A stretch of DNA of 64,000 nucleotides from Rheinheimera sp. 4Y26 (GCF_025245835.1 NZ_JAOBWS010000002.1:62001-126000), one strand, 5' to 3'; shown: positions 8,856-18,103, counted from the stretch's first letter. Program-made: numbers and translations. The notes: a model not told the origin generated them from the sequence alone.

Positions 8856-9911
8856 ATGAAACTTTTATATTCGCTGGCGGCTTTAGCAGCCTTCAGCTTC
8901 CAGGCGCAGGCTGCGGTGGCCGGTTATCCGGTGGTGCTGATCCACGGTTTTCAACCAGACCAATTAAAAACAAAACCAGCAGCGGCCGATGTCACCCGCA
9001 ATGGTGAGTCTTACTGGCAGAACTACTGGAATGCCAGAGCTGATGTGCGGATTGACTGGCCATCCCATGAGCGTATCAAAGGCAAAATTGCCACCGACTA
9101 TGTCTGGCCCAAACTGAAACAATTATCACTGAATAACACCTGTAAAAACGGCTGCATTATTGTCAGTCACTCGACCGGCGATTTAGTCAGCCGTTATCTG
9201 ATTGACAATCAGGCGCTCTGGCTGCAAAACGCCGGCTTAACACCGTTAAATATTGTTGCGACCTTTGACTTTGCCGGTGCCGGCGGTGGTTCAGAGCTGG
9301 CTGATTTAGCGGTGAATGTCGCGACAGGCGGCGGTTTAATTGATGCTGCACTCAAAGCCGCTTTGTCTTTGTGGCTGGGCGAAATTCCAAATGCTACCAA
9401 TGTGGGGGTGTTGCAGGATTTAAGAGTCAATAGCGCCAGGCAGCTCGCGCCAATGCCAGGTAGCCGGGTGCCGCGGTTACGTTTTGCCGGTGCCTCTTCT
9501 GCCTTTTTAGGCCTGACCAGCCCGTTTTTACCAGGTAATGACGACGGTGTAGTGGCGCCGCATTCCAGTTGTGGTGCTTCAGCAGCAGCATCTTTTGACA
9601 GCTGCTCAGGCTCAGTGGCTTTTGATGGCAAACTGACCAGCCAGACCGGTGTCAGCAACTTTATGCCTTATCACTATCCGATGCTGATGAGCCAGGACTA
9701 CAGCCACAGCAATCTGATTGACGCGGCCAGGCGCGGTAATGTTACGGCAGTGTACAGCAGCAGAACTTATCTGAACGGCAAGGCGCTGAGTTTTACTACT
9801 TATGATGAAAGCCGTGGCTGGTGGATCTTTGCCTCGAAGTACCGGGTGGTCAAAGGGTCGGAAACTTACAGTATGTCTGACTTGTTATACCGCACTGCCA
9901 ATCAGGGTTAA
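8856..9911 (+). CDS. Secreted triacylglycerol lipase/esterase (family I-like)
   Basis: This is probably a secreted lipase acting on acyl esters outside the cytoplasm. The 351 residues start with a signal peptide cleaved near AQA|AV (residue 19). The alpha/beta-hydrolase fold is shown by YPVVLIHGF (oxyanion region) and the nucleophile elbow SHSTGD with S106; the first Gly of GxSxG is Ser here. D229/D230 in GNDDGVV corresponds to the acid of Pseudomonas-type lipases (SNDG), and H284 in YSHSNLID to their catalytic His. Four cysteines (96, 100, 239, 250) could form two disulfides. ATG follows a GGGGAT ribosome site. The stop TAATG overlaps the start of the next gene by one base, implying coupled translation and a shared function. 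Confidence 0.8.
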   Translation: MKLLYSLAALAAFSFQAQAAVAGYPVVLIHGFQPDQLKTKPAAADVTRNGESYWQNYWNARADVRIDWPSHERIKGKIATDYVWPKLKQLSLNNTCKNGCIIVSHSTGDLVSRYLIDNQALWLQNAGLTPLNIVATFDFAGAGGGSELADLAVNVATGGGLIDAALKAALSLWLGEIPNATNVGVLQDLRVNSARQLAPMPGSRVPRLRFAGASSAFLGLTSPFLPGNDDGVVAPHSSCGASAAASFDSCSGSVAFDGKLTSQTGVSNFMPYHYPMLMSQDYSHSNLIDAARRGNVTAVYSSRTYLNGKALSFTTYDESRGWWIFASKYRVVKGSETYSMSDLLYRTANQG

Positions 9912-10990
9912 TGATGAGAGGGCGTCATAGCTGGGCATTTATTGCACTGACAATACTGGCAGGCGTCTGTTGGTGGTGGTTGAGCCGACCAGAGGTTCAG
10001 CCGCAGCCACAGCTTCAAAGCGAAGCTGTGGCAGAACCGCCTCCAGCTCAGGCGGAAGCTTCAGCGGGCATTACAACGCAGGGTACTGAGGTGGTTGAAG
10101 TGAAAGAACAACTGCCGGAGGAGCTGCAACAAAGTTTTGCACTGGTGGCACAAAGTTATGCAGCTGAAGTGGCAACGCCGGCTTATTCAAGGCCGCTGAG
10201 CAGTGCTGACACTCAGTTGTTGGCGCCCAATCAGTTTTTTGCCCAGACCATTCCACTGACAGAAGGCGGTAGTATTCGCCTCGAAGCCAGTCAATACAGG
10301 TTCAGTTACCCGGAGCCGGTGCAGGTCAGCCTCATCAGCCAGGGTATTGAATTAAATAGCGTGCAGGTGCAATTGCTGTCGCAGCACAACGGCGAGCTGT
10401 TAGCCAGTCAGGCTCTGACAGGGCAGGACGGCCGTTATGATGCGGTATTAACGCCACAGGCCCCTGATCAAGGGCAAGGCTGGGATGGTGAGCTCGAAGT
10501 GCGTTTTGTGTTTGACGCCCGGGGTGAAACACAGCAGCTGCAAACTGCCATTGAATACAGCCAGCCGGTGGCCGAAATTACTGCTGTCGACAGTCCTTCG
10601 CCTGTTGGTGCCGATTTGGTGATCCCGCTGCAGTTAACCGTCAAACAAGCGGGCTTTTACCGGCTTCGCGCCAACTTATTCACTGAGGATGGCCGACCAC
10701 TGGCACAGCTCACCGCGACGGACAAACTGAGCAGCGGCGCACAACAATTAAAACTAAAGGTGCATAAGTCGGTACTGGCAGGACGCAGTGGCCCTTATTG
10801 GCTCAGGACCTTTGTGCTGGAGCAAATGTCGGCGTCACCCTCAGAGCCAACCCGTTATGGCAAAAGTGCAAAGCCTGAATATCAGGTGGAGTATATGTCG
10901 CTGGATTCGTTGTCGGATGAACCGGCACAGCTTTCGGACGAAGAGCGGCAACGGCTGGAGCTATTACAAAAACTGGCTGGAAAACAATAA
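9911..10990 (+). CDS. Membrane-anchored protein with Ig-like domains, coupled to the lipase
   Basis: I do not recognise this 359-residue protein with confidence. It has one N-terminal membrane segment (about residues 8-24, WAFIALTILAGVCWWWL), a Pro/Gln/Glu/Ala-rich linker to about residue 60, and then beta-rich sequence suggesting two immunoglobulin-like or macroglobulin-like domains (about 115-220 and 222-330), ending in a charged helix. The architecture is that of a periplasm-facing anchored protein. Its position, one base overlapping the lipase stop, is where lipase-specific foldases (Lif) are normally found, but I see no Lif helical repeats or Lif sequence motif. DUF4785-type proteins have a comparable outline; that is a guess. 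A role in lipase folding, retention or export is inference from coupling alone. Confidence 0.72.
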   Translation: MMRGRHSWAFIALTILAGVCWWWLSRPEVQPQPQLQSEAVAEPPPAQAEASAGITTQGTEVVEVKEQLPEELQQSFALVAQSYAAEVATPAYSRPLSSADTQLLAPNQFFAQTIPLTEGGSIRLEASQYRFSYPEPVQVSLISQGIELNSVQVQLLSQHNGELLASQALTGQDGRYDAVLTPQAPDQGQGWDGELEVRFVFDARGETQQLQTAIEYSQPVAEITAVDSPSPVGADLVIPLQLTVKQAGFYRLRANLFTEDGRPLAQLTATDKLSSGAQQLKLKVHKSVLAGRSGPYWLRTFVLEQMSASPSEPTRYGKSAKPEYQVEYMSLDSLSDEPAQLSDEERQRLELLQKLAGKQ

Positions 10991-11166
10991 GCTGCAGCTT
11001 TTTTGCAAAGGCTGCGTCTTATTTTCTTCCGGGTTTTATTCAAGGTATTCATCAGCGCTCTGGTCAGAGCTTAACTTGCTGCAAAGAACAGGCGCCAGAA
11101 GTGAGCAGCTTAAGTTGCAGGCCTAATTCGCCGGCATAAGTTGCCCTCTGCAGTTGGCGCCAAACC

Positions 11167-12576
11167 TTATTCCATATCCAACTCTTTTAGTTTACGCGTT
11201 AATGTATTGCGGCCCCAGCCAAGGCGTTTGGCAGCGTCCTGTTTATGACCATGGGTAAACTGCAAAGCTTGTTTGAGCACAATACGTTCAAATTCCGGGC
11301 CGGCTTCTGACAAAATATCTTCTTCACCGGCATTTAGTTTTTGTTGCACCCAGGCGGCCAGCAACTCTTGCCAGCTATGATGCTGCTCACCATTGGCGGC
11401 ACTGTACACTTTGGGCGCGGCGGTCAGTTCAGGTGGTAAATCTGATAATAATACCTGCTTGCCGCTGGCCATCACTGTTAACCAACGGCAGGTATTTTCC
11501 AGCTGGCGCACATTGCCGGGCCAGTCGAGTTGACTGATGTATTTTTCAGTGTCACTTGCCAGGCTTTTGGCTTCTACATTCAGCTCTTTGGCGGCTTGTT
11601 GTAAAAAGTGTTGCGCCAGCTTTGGAATATCCTGTTTGCGATCTTTCAGTGCCGGGATATGAATGCGGATCACGTTGAGGCGGTGGAATAAATCTTCCCG
11701 GAATTTTCCTTCCGCCACCAGTTGCTCCAGATTCTGGTGGGTGGCGGCAATAATACGCACATCCACATTGACGCCCTGATGACCGCCGACCCGGTAAAAC
11801 TGACCATCGGCCAGCACCCTTAATAACCGGGTTTGTACATCCAGCGGCATATCACCAATTTCATCGAGGAATAAAGTACCGCCATCGGCCTGTTCAAAAC
11901 GGCCTTTACGCAGATTGGCGGCACCGGTAAAAGCACCTTTTTCATGGCCAAACAGCTCAGATTCAATCAGATCTTTTGGAATGGCGGCCATATTGAGCGC
12001 AATAAAAGGCTGCTCTGATCTTGGGCTGTGTTTGTGCAGCGCATGTGCCACCAGCTCTTTGCCGGTGCCGCTTTGACCATTAATTAACACGCTGATGCTG
12101 GAACGCGACAAACGGCCTATGGCACGAAACACCTCCTGCATCGCCGGTGCTTCACCAATAATTTCAGTGAGTTGTGTGCTTGCAACTTGCTGTTGTTTTG
12201 GTTTTTTGGCGCTGGCGTGCTCCAAAGCACGGCTTATAAGCGCCACAGCTTCGTTAATATCAAAAGGTTTGGGCAAATATTCAAAAGCGCCCCTTTTAAA
12301 AGCATTGACCGCACTGTCTAAGTCGGAGTGCGCTGTCATAATAATCACCGGCAACTCGGGGGCAAGCTGTTGCAGTTTGGACAGTAACGCCATGCCATCA
12401 GTGCCCGGCATGCGGATATCGGATACCACCACAGCCGGTTGATCATATTCCAGACGCTGTAACATTAAATCCGCTGAGGCATAACTTTCACAGGCAATGC
12501 CGGCGCGGGCCAGCGCTTTTTCCAATACCCAACGGATTGAGTTGTCATCATCAATAATCCAGACATCCTGATGCAT
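11167..12576 (-). CDS. glnG: Nitrogen regulator NtrC (sigma-54 activator)
   Basis: NtrC, phosphorylated by NtrB under nitrogen limitation, activates sigma-54 promoters such as glnA. It has 469 residues, as in E. coli. Domains in order: receiver with phosphoacceptor D53 (VVVSDIRMPG), AAA+ ATPase with Walker A GQSGTGKE, the sigma-54 contact loop GAFTGA and the LFLDEIGDMP segment, and a C-terminal Fis-type helix-turn-helix (DAAKRLGWGRNTLTRKLKEL). The gene follows glnL after 2 bp, so the two are co-transcribed. Confidence 0.97.
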   Translation of the reverse strand: MHQDVWIIDDDNSIRWVLEKALARAGIACESYASADLMLQRLEYDQPAVVVSDIRMPGTDGMALLSKLQQLAPELPVIIMTAHSDLDSAVNAFKRGAFEYLPKPFDINEAVALISRALEHASAKKPKQQQVASTQLTEIIGEAPAMQEVFRAIGRLSRSSISVLINGQSGTGKELVAHALHKHSPRSEQPFIALNMAAIPKDLIESELFGHEKGAFTGAANLRKGRFEQADGGTLFLDEIGDMPLDVQTRLLRVLADGQFYRVGGHQGVNVDVRIIAATHQNLEQLVAEGKFREDLFHRLNVIRIHIPALKDRKQDIPKLAQHFLQQAAKELNVEAKSLASDTEKYISQLDWPGNVRQLENTCRWLTVMASGKQVLLSDLPPELTAAPKVYSAANGEQHHSWQELLAAWVQQKLNAGEEDILSEAGPEFERIVLKQALQFTHGHKQDAAKRLGWGRNTLTRKLKELDME

Positions 12577-12578
12577 GC

Positions 12579-13676
12579 TTAAGCTCCTGCGTGATGGGCC
12601 GTGCTGTTGATCGGCAGATATAAAGTAAATTCGGTGCGCCCGGGCCAGCTGTCACAATCAATCCAGCCGCCATGTTGGTGGATCAGGGTTTGGGCTATGG
12701 ATAAACCAAGGCCGGTACCACCCGGTTTACCGCTGACCATAGGGTAAAACAGCGTGTCTTTAATCTCAGGTGGAATACCTGGGCCGTTGTCGATCACTTT
12801 GATGGTGGCCACTAAACGGTGGCGGCGGCCATGAATGGTATGCTGATGCAAAATACGGCTTTGCAAAGTGATATCGCCGCCTTGTGTCAGTGCTTGCTGC
12901 GCGTTACGCACTATATTCAGCAGCGCTTGTTCAATCAGCTCCGGATCGAGTAAAAAATCCGGAATGCTGGGGTCGTAATCGCGGCAAAATTGCACGTCAG
13001 AAGGGTTATCCATTTGTGCCAGCTGACAGACCCGCTCGATGATCTGATGTAAATTGGCCAGACTACGTTGTGGCGGTTTATAAGGGCCAAGCAGCCGGTC
13101 CACTAAATTTCTGAGCCGGTCGGCCTGAGCGATAATCAGCTGGGTATATTCTTTTTGCTCATCATTGAGCGATTCTTCAAGCAACTGTGCTGCGCCACGC
13201 AATCCACCCAAAGGGTTTTTAATTTCATGGGCCAGACCACGAATAAGCTCCCTTGCCGCTAAATGCTGATGCTGCTGCAAACTTTCCATACTGATTTTGC
13301 GTTGTTGATCAACTTGCTTCAGTTCCACCAACACTGAAGCTTGTTCTGTCTCCAGGCTGCTGGCGGTAATGTCCAGCAGAATATGACGGCCGTCGGGCAA
13401 TACGGTATGCACATCGCTGATGCCAAAACCTTGTTTGGTCGACAATGTGCTGAGCAAACGGCTGGCATGCAGTTCGCTGAATTGGAACAGGGCAGGAAAA
13501 TATTGATTCAGCAGCCGTTTTTCACCAATGCTGAGTAATGCACAGCAGGCGGTATTAAAATATTGCACCTGTAACTGAGCATCCAACACCATAATGGCGG
13601 TGGTCAGGTGATTGGCATAATCAATGCCGGCTAAATTTAATGCTGGTTGAGTCAAGCTGCTGGCCCTCTGCACCAC
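12579..13676 (-). CDS. glnL: Nitrogen sensor histidine kinase/phosphatase NtrB
   Basis: NtrB phosphorylates or, with PII, dephosphorylates NtrC. The 365-residue cytosolic protein has an N-terminal PAS domain (about 20-125), the H-box LAHEIKNPLGGLRGAAQLL with H150, the N-box NIVRNAQQAL, and glycine boxes DNGPGIP and GGTGLGLSIA. The start is GTG 13676, without a clear Shine-Dalgarno. Alignment to the PAS start in E. coli NtrB supports roughly this start; the next ATG (M29) would cut into the PAS domain. A near-perfect NtrC operator overlaps the start codon (13669-13685), implying autogenous control by NtrC. Confidence 0.95.
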   Translation of the reverse strand: MVQRASSLTQPALNLAGIDYANHLTTAIMVLDAQLQVQYFNTACCALLSIGEKRLLNQYFPALFQFSELHASRLLSTLSTKQGFGISDVHTVLPDGRHILLDITASSLETEQASVLVELKQVDQQRKISMESLQQHQHLAARELIRGLAHEIKNPLGGLRGAAQLLEESLNDEQKEYTQLIIAQADRLRNLVDRLLGPYKPPQRSLANLHQIIERVCQLAQMDNPSDVQFCRDYDPSIPDFLLDPELIEQALLNIVRNAQQALTQGGDITLQSRILHQHTIHGRRHRLVATIKVIDNGPGIPPEIKDTLFYPMVSGKPGGTGLGLSIAQTLIHQHGGWIDCDSWPGRTEFTLYLPINSTAHHAGA

Positions 13677-13685
13677 TTTAGTGCA
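13669..13685. promoter_or_regulatory. NtrC operator overlapping the glnL start
   Basis: TGCACCA-CTT-TAGTGCA matches the NtrC consensus TGCACCA-N3-TGGTGCA with one mismatch. It covers the proposed GTG start of glnL at 13674-13676. In E. coli, NtrC likewise represses the glnL promoter from a nearby site. Confidence 0.7.
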
Positions 13686-13710
13686 TCAAAACCGGCAGTG
13701 TAGCGGTTGC

Positions 13711-13728
13711 GGGCTGAAAATTCAGCCC
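13711..13728. repeat. Inverted repeat between the DUF4124 gene and glnL
   Basis: GGGCTGAA and TTCAGCCC (13711-13718, 13721-13728) form a tight hairpin just after the DUF4124 stop. No U-run follows on the minus strand, so it is a weak terminator or an RNA-stability element at most. Confidence 0.4.
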
Positions 13729-13731
13729 TGA

Positions 13732-13748
13732 TGCACTATTTTGGTGAA
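13732..13748. promoter_or_regulatory. Second, weaker NtrC site upstream of glnL
   Basis: TGCACTA-TTT-TGGTGAA agrees with the NtrC consensus at 11 of 14 specified positions. It overlaps the 3' end of the DUF4124 gene and lies 63 bp (centre to centre) from the site on the glnL start. Confidence 0.45.
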
Positions 13749-14251
13749 ATTATCGAAGCTCTATGTAAATAGAAGGTCGTGGTAGGACTAGTTGCAATAA
13801 CCTTGCCGCTTTCGTTCAGGAGTTCCAGCATTAATTGATGTTCGCCGCGCTCCACATCATGCAGAATAAAATTGGCATTGCCGGTTGGGCCCGCCACCTG
13901 CTTGCCATCCAGATAAAGTTTGACCCTCAGGCCAGTGGCAAACATAGGTTTGATCTGCCCTGACACATACACAGTACCGCTGTTTTCGCGCACTGTGCCT
14001 TGTTGTTCCGGCTTGGAAATGGCCACTTCAAATTTGGTATCTTCCTGCACCACAGGGGCTGGTAGCGGCGCGGACGAAGCAGGTGCCATGATGGTGGCAT
14101 TGTCTTTGACTGTGACCTGAGTAGCGCCCGGGCTTGGACTGTCAGAAAATACCAGATTGTTGTTTTTGTCTTTTGTTACAAAAACCTTTTTGTCATCTGC
14201 CGCCGACAAAGCCAATGAAGTGATTAACAACAACCAAACTGCTTTTTTCAT
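13736..14251 (-). CDS. DUF4124-type periplasmic protein
   Basis: The product is a 171-residue exported protein of unknown function. A signal peptide (MKKAVWLLLITSLALSA, cleavage before ADD) is followed by a DUF4124-like segment, KVFVTKDKNNNLVFSDSPSPGA, a pattern of small envelope proteins. The second half (about residues 75-170) looks like a beta-sandwich, with VYVSGQIKPMFATGLRVKLY and GEHQLMLELLNESGKV, as in Ig-like envelope domains. The gene sits between glnL and glnA on the same strand. Its position in the nitrogen operon does not prove a nitrogen role. Confidence 0.75.
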   Translation of the reverse strand: MKKAVWLLLITSLALSAADDKKVFVTKDKNNNLVFSDSPSPGATQVTVKDNATIMAPASSAPLPAPVVQEDTKFEVAISKPEQQGTVRENSGTVYVSGQIKPMFATGLRVKLYLDGKQVAGPTGNANFILHDVERGEHQLMLELLNESGKVIATSPTTTFYLHRASIISPK

Positions 14252-14330
14252 TTTATACCTATAACAACAAGTGAGTCGTTTAGTAATTTTTTGTTTACTC
14301 TATCGTGCTTTATTGCATTTGACCAGAACA

Positions 14331-14355
14331 AAAAGCCCGCAAATGCGGGCTTTTT
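14331..14355. terminator. Terminator after glnA
   Basis: A 10-bp stem AAAAGCCCGC/GCGGGCTTTT with an AAAT loop lies 54 bp past the glnA stop. On the minus strand it is followed by a T-run (complement of the A's at 14330-14334), so it separates glnA from the DUF4124-glnL-glnG unit. Confidence 0.85.
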
Positions 14356-14408
14356 ATGGTACGACTTATTGTCATATGTGAAGAGGTTTCGCGACTGCGA
14401 TTTTCCTC

Positions 14409-15818
14409 TTAAACGCTGTAATACAGTTCGTATTCCAGTGGGTGTACAGCCATAGAAACCCGTTTGGCTTCAGCACGTTTTAATGCGATATAAGCATCGA
14501 TCATCGCGTCTGACATCACGCCGCCTTTGGTGAAGATAGCGCGTGATTTGTCCAGGTTGTCCAGCGCTTCGTCTAAAGAACCACAGACCTGAGGGATCAG
14601 TGCTTCTTCTTCCGGTGGCAGGTCATACAAGTCTTTATCCATGGCATCGCCTGGGTGGATCTTGTTCTGGATACCATCCAGACCGGCCATCAGCTGCGCC
14701 ACAAAAGCCAGGTACGGGTTGGCCGCCGGATCCGGGAAACGCACTTCAATACGACGCGCCTTGGCACTTGGTACCAGTGGGATACGCACAGAAGCAGAAC
14801 GGTTACGGGCTGAATAAGCCAGCATCACCGGCGCTTCATAGTGTGGCACCAGACGCTTGTACGAGTTGGTTGACGGGTTAGTAAAAGCGTTGATTGCTTT
14901 GGCGTGTTTGATAATACCGCCAATGTAATACAAGGCCATTTCTGACAGACCGGCATATTTATCACCGGCAAACAGGTTGACGCCGTCTTTGGCCAAAGAC
15001 TGGTGGCAGTGCATGCCTGAACCGTTGTCACCGACAATTGGTTTTGGCATAAAAGTTACAGTCTTGCCGTACATGTTGGCCACGTTATGCACTACATATT
15101 TCAGCTGCTGAATTTCGTCGGCTTTTTTGGTTAAAGTGGCAAAGCGGGTGGCGATTTCGTTCTGACCAGCGGTTGCAACTTCATGGTGATGCGCTTCAAC
15201 GACCTGACCCATTTCTTCCAGCACCATACACATGGCGCTACGGATGTCGTGGTGTTGGTCTACCGGTGGTACCGGGAAATAACCACCTTTAACACCAGGA
15301 CGGTGCGCCAGGTTGCCACCTTCATAACCTTTGTCTGAGTTCCAGGCAGCTTCTGTTGAGTCAATTTTGAACATAGCGCCAGACATGTCGTTTTTAAACT
15401 TCACGTCGTCAAACATAAACCACTCTGGTTCAGGTCCGAACAATACGGTGTCGGCAATACCCGTTGATTTTAAGTATTCTTCTGCGCGTTTAGCGATAGA
15501 ACGCGGGCAACGGTCATAACCTTGCATAGTGCTTGGTTCAATCACGTCACAGCTGATCAGAATAGTGGTTTCTTCAAAAAACGGGTCCAGCACCATAGAA
15601 GATGCGTCTGGCATCAGGATCATGTCCGAGTCGTTGATACCTTTCCAGCCAGCAATTGAAGAACCGTCAAACATTTTGCCGTCTTCAAAAAAGTCTTCAT
15701 TAATCTGGCTGGCAGGAATAGTGACATGCTGCTCTTTACCCTTGGTATCAGTAAAACGTAAATCAACAAACTTCACGTCGTTTTCTTTCATAAAACTCAG
15801 AACGTTCGATGCAGACAT
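14409..15818 (-). CDS. glnA: Glutamine synthetase type I
   Basis: GlnA condenses ammonia and glutamate to glutamine with ATP and is the main ammonium-assimilating enzyme; it is a cytosolic dodecamer. The 469 residues match the enterobacterial type I-beta enzyme. Visible motifs are [17 protein letters not shown], the metal-binding [11 protein letters not shown], the ATP region [18 protein letters not shown], and the adenylylation region DLYDLPPEE with the target tyrosine (about residue 397). Activity is thus probably controlled by GlnE adenylylation. GGAGG lies just before ATG 15818. Upstream are a sigma-54 promoter and two good NtrC enhancer sites. Confidence 0.98.
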   Translation of the reverse strand: MSASNVLSFMKENDVKFVDLRFTDTKGKEQHVTIPASQINEDFFEDGKMFDGSSIAGWKGINDSDMILMPDASSMVLDPFFEETTILISCDVIEPSTMQGYDRCPRSIAKRAEEYLKSTGIADTVLFGPEPEWFMFDDVKFKNDMSGAMFKIDSTEAAWNSDKGYEGGNLAHRPGVKGGYFPVPPVDQHHDIRSAMCMVLEEMGQVVEAHHHEVATAGQNEIATRFATLTKKADEIQQLKYVVHNVANMYGKTVTFMPKPIVGDNGSGMHCHQSLAKDGVNLFAGDKYAGLSEMALYYIGGIIKHAKAINAFTNPSTNSYKRLVPHYEAPVMLAYSARNRSASVRIPLVPSAKARRIEVRFPDPAANPYLAFVAQLMAGLDGIQNKIHPGDAMDKDLYDLPPEEEALIPQVCGSLDEALDNLDKSRAIFTKGGVMSDAMIDAYIALKRAEAKRVSMAVHPLEYELYYSV

Positions 15819-15895
15819 GCAATCCTCCGGATGAATCGGGTTATCAATCAGGCTGTTTTCAGGTTTTCGGTTGAACCGATAAGTTGCGCTAACAA

Positions 15896-15911
15896 AGCCA
15901 GTTTTATGCCA
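15896..15911 (-). promoter_or_regulatory. Sigma-54 promoter of glnA
   Basis: Read on the minus strand, TGGCATAAAACTGGCT has the GG-N10-GC spacing of a -24/-12 promoter and a perfect TGGCA -24 box. Transcription would start near 15885, giving a 5' leader of about 67 nt before glnA. Confidence 0.7.
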
Positions 15912-15974
15912 ATAATATAACTATTTGATTTATATGATTATATCATGAGGCGGTATCCAGCTGTGATTTAGTTG

Positions 15975-15991
15975 TGCACCAATGAGGTGCA
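15975..15991. promoter_or_regulatory. NtrC enhancer site 1 for glnA
   Basis: TGCACCA-ATG-AGGTGCA has one mismatch to TGCACCA-N3-TGGTGCA. Its centre is about 98 bp upstream of the predicted sigma-54 start, comparable to the E. coli glnAp2 enhancer. Confidence 0.8.
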
Positions 15992-15995
15992 TTGA

Positions 15996-16012
15996 TGCAT
16001 CAGGCTGGTGCG
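15996..16012. promoter_or_regulatory. NtrC enhancer site 2 for glnA
   Basis: TGCATCA-GGC-TGGTGCG has two mismatches to the NtrC consensus. Its centre is 21 bp (two helical turns) from site 1, so dimers on both sites would lie on the same face. Confidence 0.75.
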
Positions 16013-16026
16013 CAGTTAACATCCTT

Positions 16027-16044
16027 TGCACCAAATTTGATGCA
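16027..16044. promoter_or_regulatory. Possible third NtrC site for glnA
   Basis: A perfect left half TGCACCA and a right half TGATGCA are spaced by 4 instead of 3 bp. It may be a weak site; its centre is about 150 bp upstream of the predicted glnA start. Confidence 0.4.
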
Positions 16045-16160
16045 GCGCTAACGATAGCAACTTTCATCGGGCTGTCACGCTTTGGCGGTAAAAATTCAAC
16101 AAAATGAAAAATAACGCTCAAAGCTTGCACTGATGTTTTTCTTTCTGGCAAAAAAAAGAG

Positions 16161-16166
16161 TAGAAT
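16161..16166 (+). promoter_or_regulatory. Candidate -10 element for typA
   Basis: TAGAAT followed by a GC-rich discriminator (GCGCCC) lies 80 bp before typA. No good -35 is visible at the right distance. Confidence 0.3.
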
Positions 16167-16245
16167 ACGCGCCCTTAATTTCAGAGAAACTTACGTTGTA
16201 GACCCCTGGCTGATATTCCGTCGGCTGGCGCTACAGAGGATATAA

Positions 16246-18084
16246 ATGATGAGCGTAAACGCTTCAGCTATCGAAAAACTGCGTAATGTCGCCATTATCG
16301 CGCACGTTGACCACGGCAAAACCACCCTGGTTGACAAATTACTGCAACAGTCAGGCACTTTTGATGCCCGCGCCAAACTGCAGGAACGTGTAATGGACTC
16401 TAACGCGCAGGAATCCGAGCGCGGTATTACTATTTTGGCAAAAAATACCTCAGTACGCTGGAACGGTTACCACATCAACATTCTGGACACACCAGGCCAC
16501 GCCGACTTCGGTGGTGAGGTTGAGCGTGTTCTGTCAATGGCAGACTCAGTATTACTGCTGGTTGACGCCGTAGAAGGCCCAATGCCACAAACCCGTTTTG
16601 TGACGCAAAAAGCCTTTGCTCACGGTTTAAAACCAATTGTTGTTGTAAACAAAATTGACCGTCCTGGTGCACGTCCGGATTGGGTGATTGATCAGGTATT
16701 TGACCTGTTTGATAACCTGGGTGCCACTGACGAGCAGCTGGATTTCCCTATTGTTTACGCATCAGCTATCAATGGCTGGGCAACATTAGATTACAACGAG
16801 CCAAAGGACAACATTGACGATCTGTTTGCCGCTATTATTAAGCACGTTGCACCACCAAAAGTAGAACTGGACGGTGACACTCAGCTGCAGGTTTCTCAGC
16901 TGGACTACTCAAGCTACCTCGGCATTATCGGTATCGGCCGTATCAAACGTGGTTCGTTAAAACCAAACCAACAAGTGACTATTCTGGGCGCTGACGGCAG
17001 CAAGCGGAATGGTAAAGTGGGTCAGGTATTCAGCTACTTAGGTTTAGAGCGTATCGACACGCCGGAAGCCACTGCAGGCGACATCGTTGCTTTCACCGGT
17101 TTGGGCGATCTGAAAATTTCTGACACTATCTGTGCACCAACCACACTGGAAGCTTTACCAGCCTTACAGGTTGACGAGCCAACAGTAACTATGACTTTCC
17201 AGGTCAACACCTCACCATTTGCCGGTAAAGAAGGTAAGTTTGTCACTTCACGTCAAATTCTTGAGCGTTTAACCCACGAGCTGAAACACAACGTGGCGCT
17301 GCGGGTTGAAGAAACTGAAGACGGTGACAAGTTCAAAGTGTCTGGCCGTGGTGAACTGCACTTAGGCGTATTAATTGAAAACATGCGCCGTGAAGGTTTT
17401 GAACTGGCGGTATCCCGTCCTGAAGTGATCATGAAAGTGATCGACGGTCAGAAGATGGAACCAATGGAAAACGTGACCATTGACGTGGAAGAGCAGCACC
17501 AGGGCTCTATCATGGAAAAAATGGGTGAACGTAAAGCCGAAATGACCAATATGCAACCAGACGGCAAAGGCCGCATCCGGATGGACTTCCTGATGCCAAG
17601 CCGTGGTCTGATTGGTTTCCGTACTGAGTTTATGACGTTAACTTCAGGCACTGGCCTGATGTATAACAGCTTCGACCATTACGGCCCTTATAAAGGTGGT
17701 TCTATCGGTCAGCGTATGAATGGTGTACTGATTTCAAACGCCATGGGTAAAGCTGCCGGTTATGCCATTTTCTCGCTGCAGGAACGTGGCCGGATGTTTA
17801 TCGGTCATGCCGAAGAAGTGTACGAAGGCCAGGTGATCGGCATTCATAGCCGTAGCAACGACTTGACAGTGAACTGCTTAAAAGGCAAACAGCTGACAAA
17901 CGTACGTGCTTCAGGTACTGACGAAGCCATCAACTTAGTGCCGCCAATCCGTTACACCCTGGAACAGGCACTGGAATTTATTGATGACGACGAGCTGGTG
18001 GAAGTAACACCACAGTCGATCCGTATCCGTAAACGTCACCTGACTGAAAACGATCGTAAACGCGCCAGCCGCGCTGAAGGTTAA
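16246..18084 (+). CDS. typA: Ribosome-associated translational GTPase TypA/BipA
   Basis: TypA/BipA is an EF-G-like GTPase that binds 70S ribosomes and helps 50S assembly, mainly in stress and cold. The 612-residue protein has G1 [10 protein letters not shown]2 region [11 protein letters not shown]3 [15 protein letters not shown]4 [10 protein letters not shown], and the domain III/V segments [20 protein letters not shown] and [13 protein letters not shown], ending in the BipA C-terminal domain. Two adjacent ATG codons are possible (16246, 16249); AGAGGA at 16235-16240 suits either. The gene diverges from glnA as in E. coli. Confidence 0.97.
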   Translation: MMSVNASAIEKLRNVAIIAHVDHGKTTLVDKLLQQSGTFDARAKLQERVMDSNAQESERGITILAKNTSVRWNGYHINILDTPGHADFGGEVERVLSMADSVLLLVDAVEGPMPQTRFVTQKAFAHGLKPIVVVNKIDRPGARPDWVIDQVFDLFDNLGATDEQLDFPIVYASAINGWATLDYNEPKDNIDDLFAAIIKHVAPPKVELDGDTQLQVSQLDYSSYLGIIGIGRIKRGSLKPNQQVTILGADGSKRNGKVGQVFSYLGLERIDTPEATAGDIVAFTGLGDLKISDTICAPTTLEALPALQVDEPTVTMTFQVNTSPFAGKEGKFVTSRQILERLTHELKHNVALRVEETEDGDKFKVSGRGELHLGVLIENMRREGFELAVSRPEVIMKVIDGQKMEPMENVTIDVEEQHQGSIMEKMGERKAEMTNMQPDGKGRIRMDFLMPSRGLIGFRTEFMTLTSGTGLMYNSFDHYGPYKGGSIGQRMNGVLISNAMGKAAGYAIFSLQERGRMFIGHAEEVYEGQVIGIHSRSNDLTVNCLKGKQLTNVRASGTDEAINLVPPIRYTLEQALEFIDDDELVEVTPQSIRIRKRHLTENDRKRASRAEG

Positions 18085-18103
18085 GCAGCGTTTAGCCTGA
18101 CAC

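Noticed and set aside
9911-10990. Calling the lipase-coupled gene a classical lipase foldase (Lif)
   Set aside because: Position and membrane anchor fit, but the sequence looks beta-rich and lacks Lif helical motifs.
10788-11126. 112-codon plus-strand open frame at the end of the lipase partner
   Set aside because: Most of it overlaps the 9911-10990 gene in another frame, with no start signal.
15930-16151. 73-codon minus-strand open frame between glnA and typA
   Set aside because: It covers the sigma-54/NtrC control region of glnA and has no ribosome site or family similarity.
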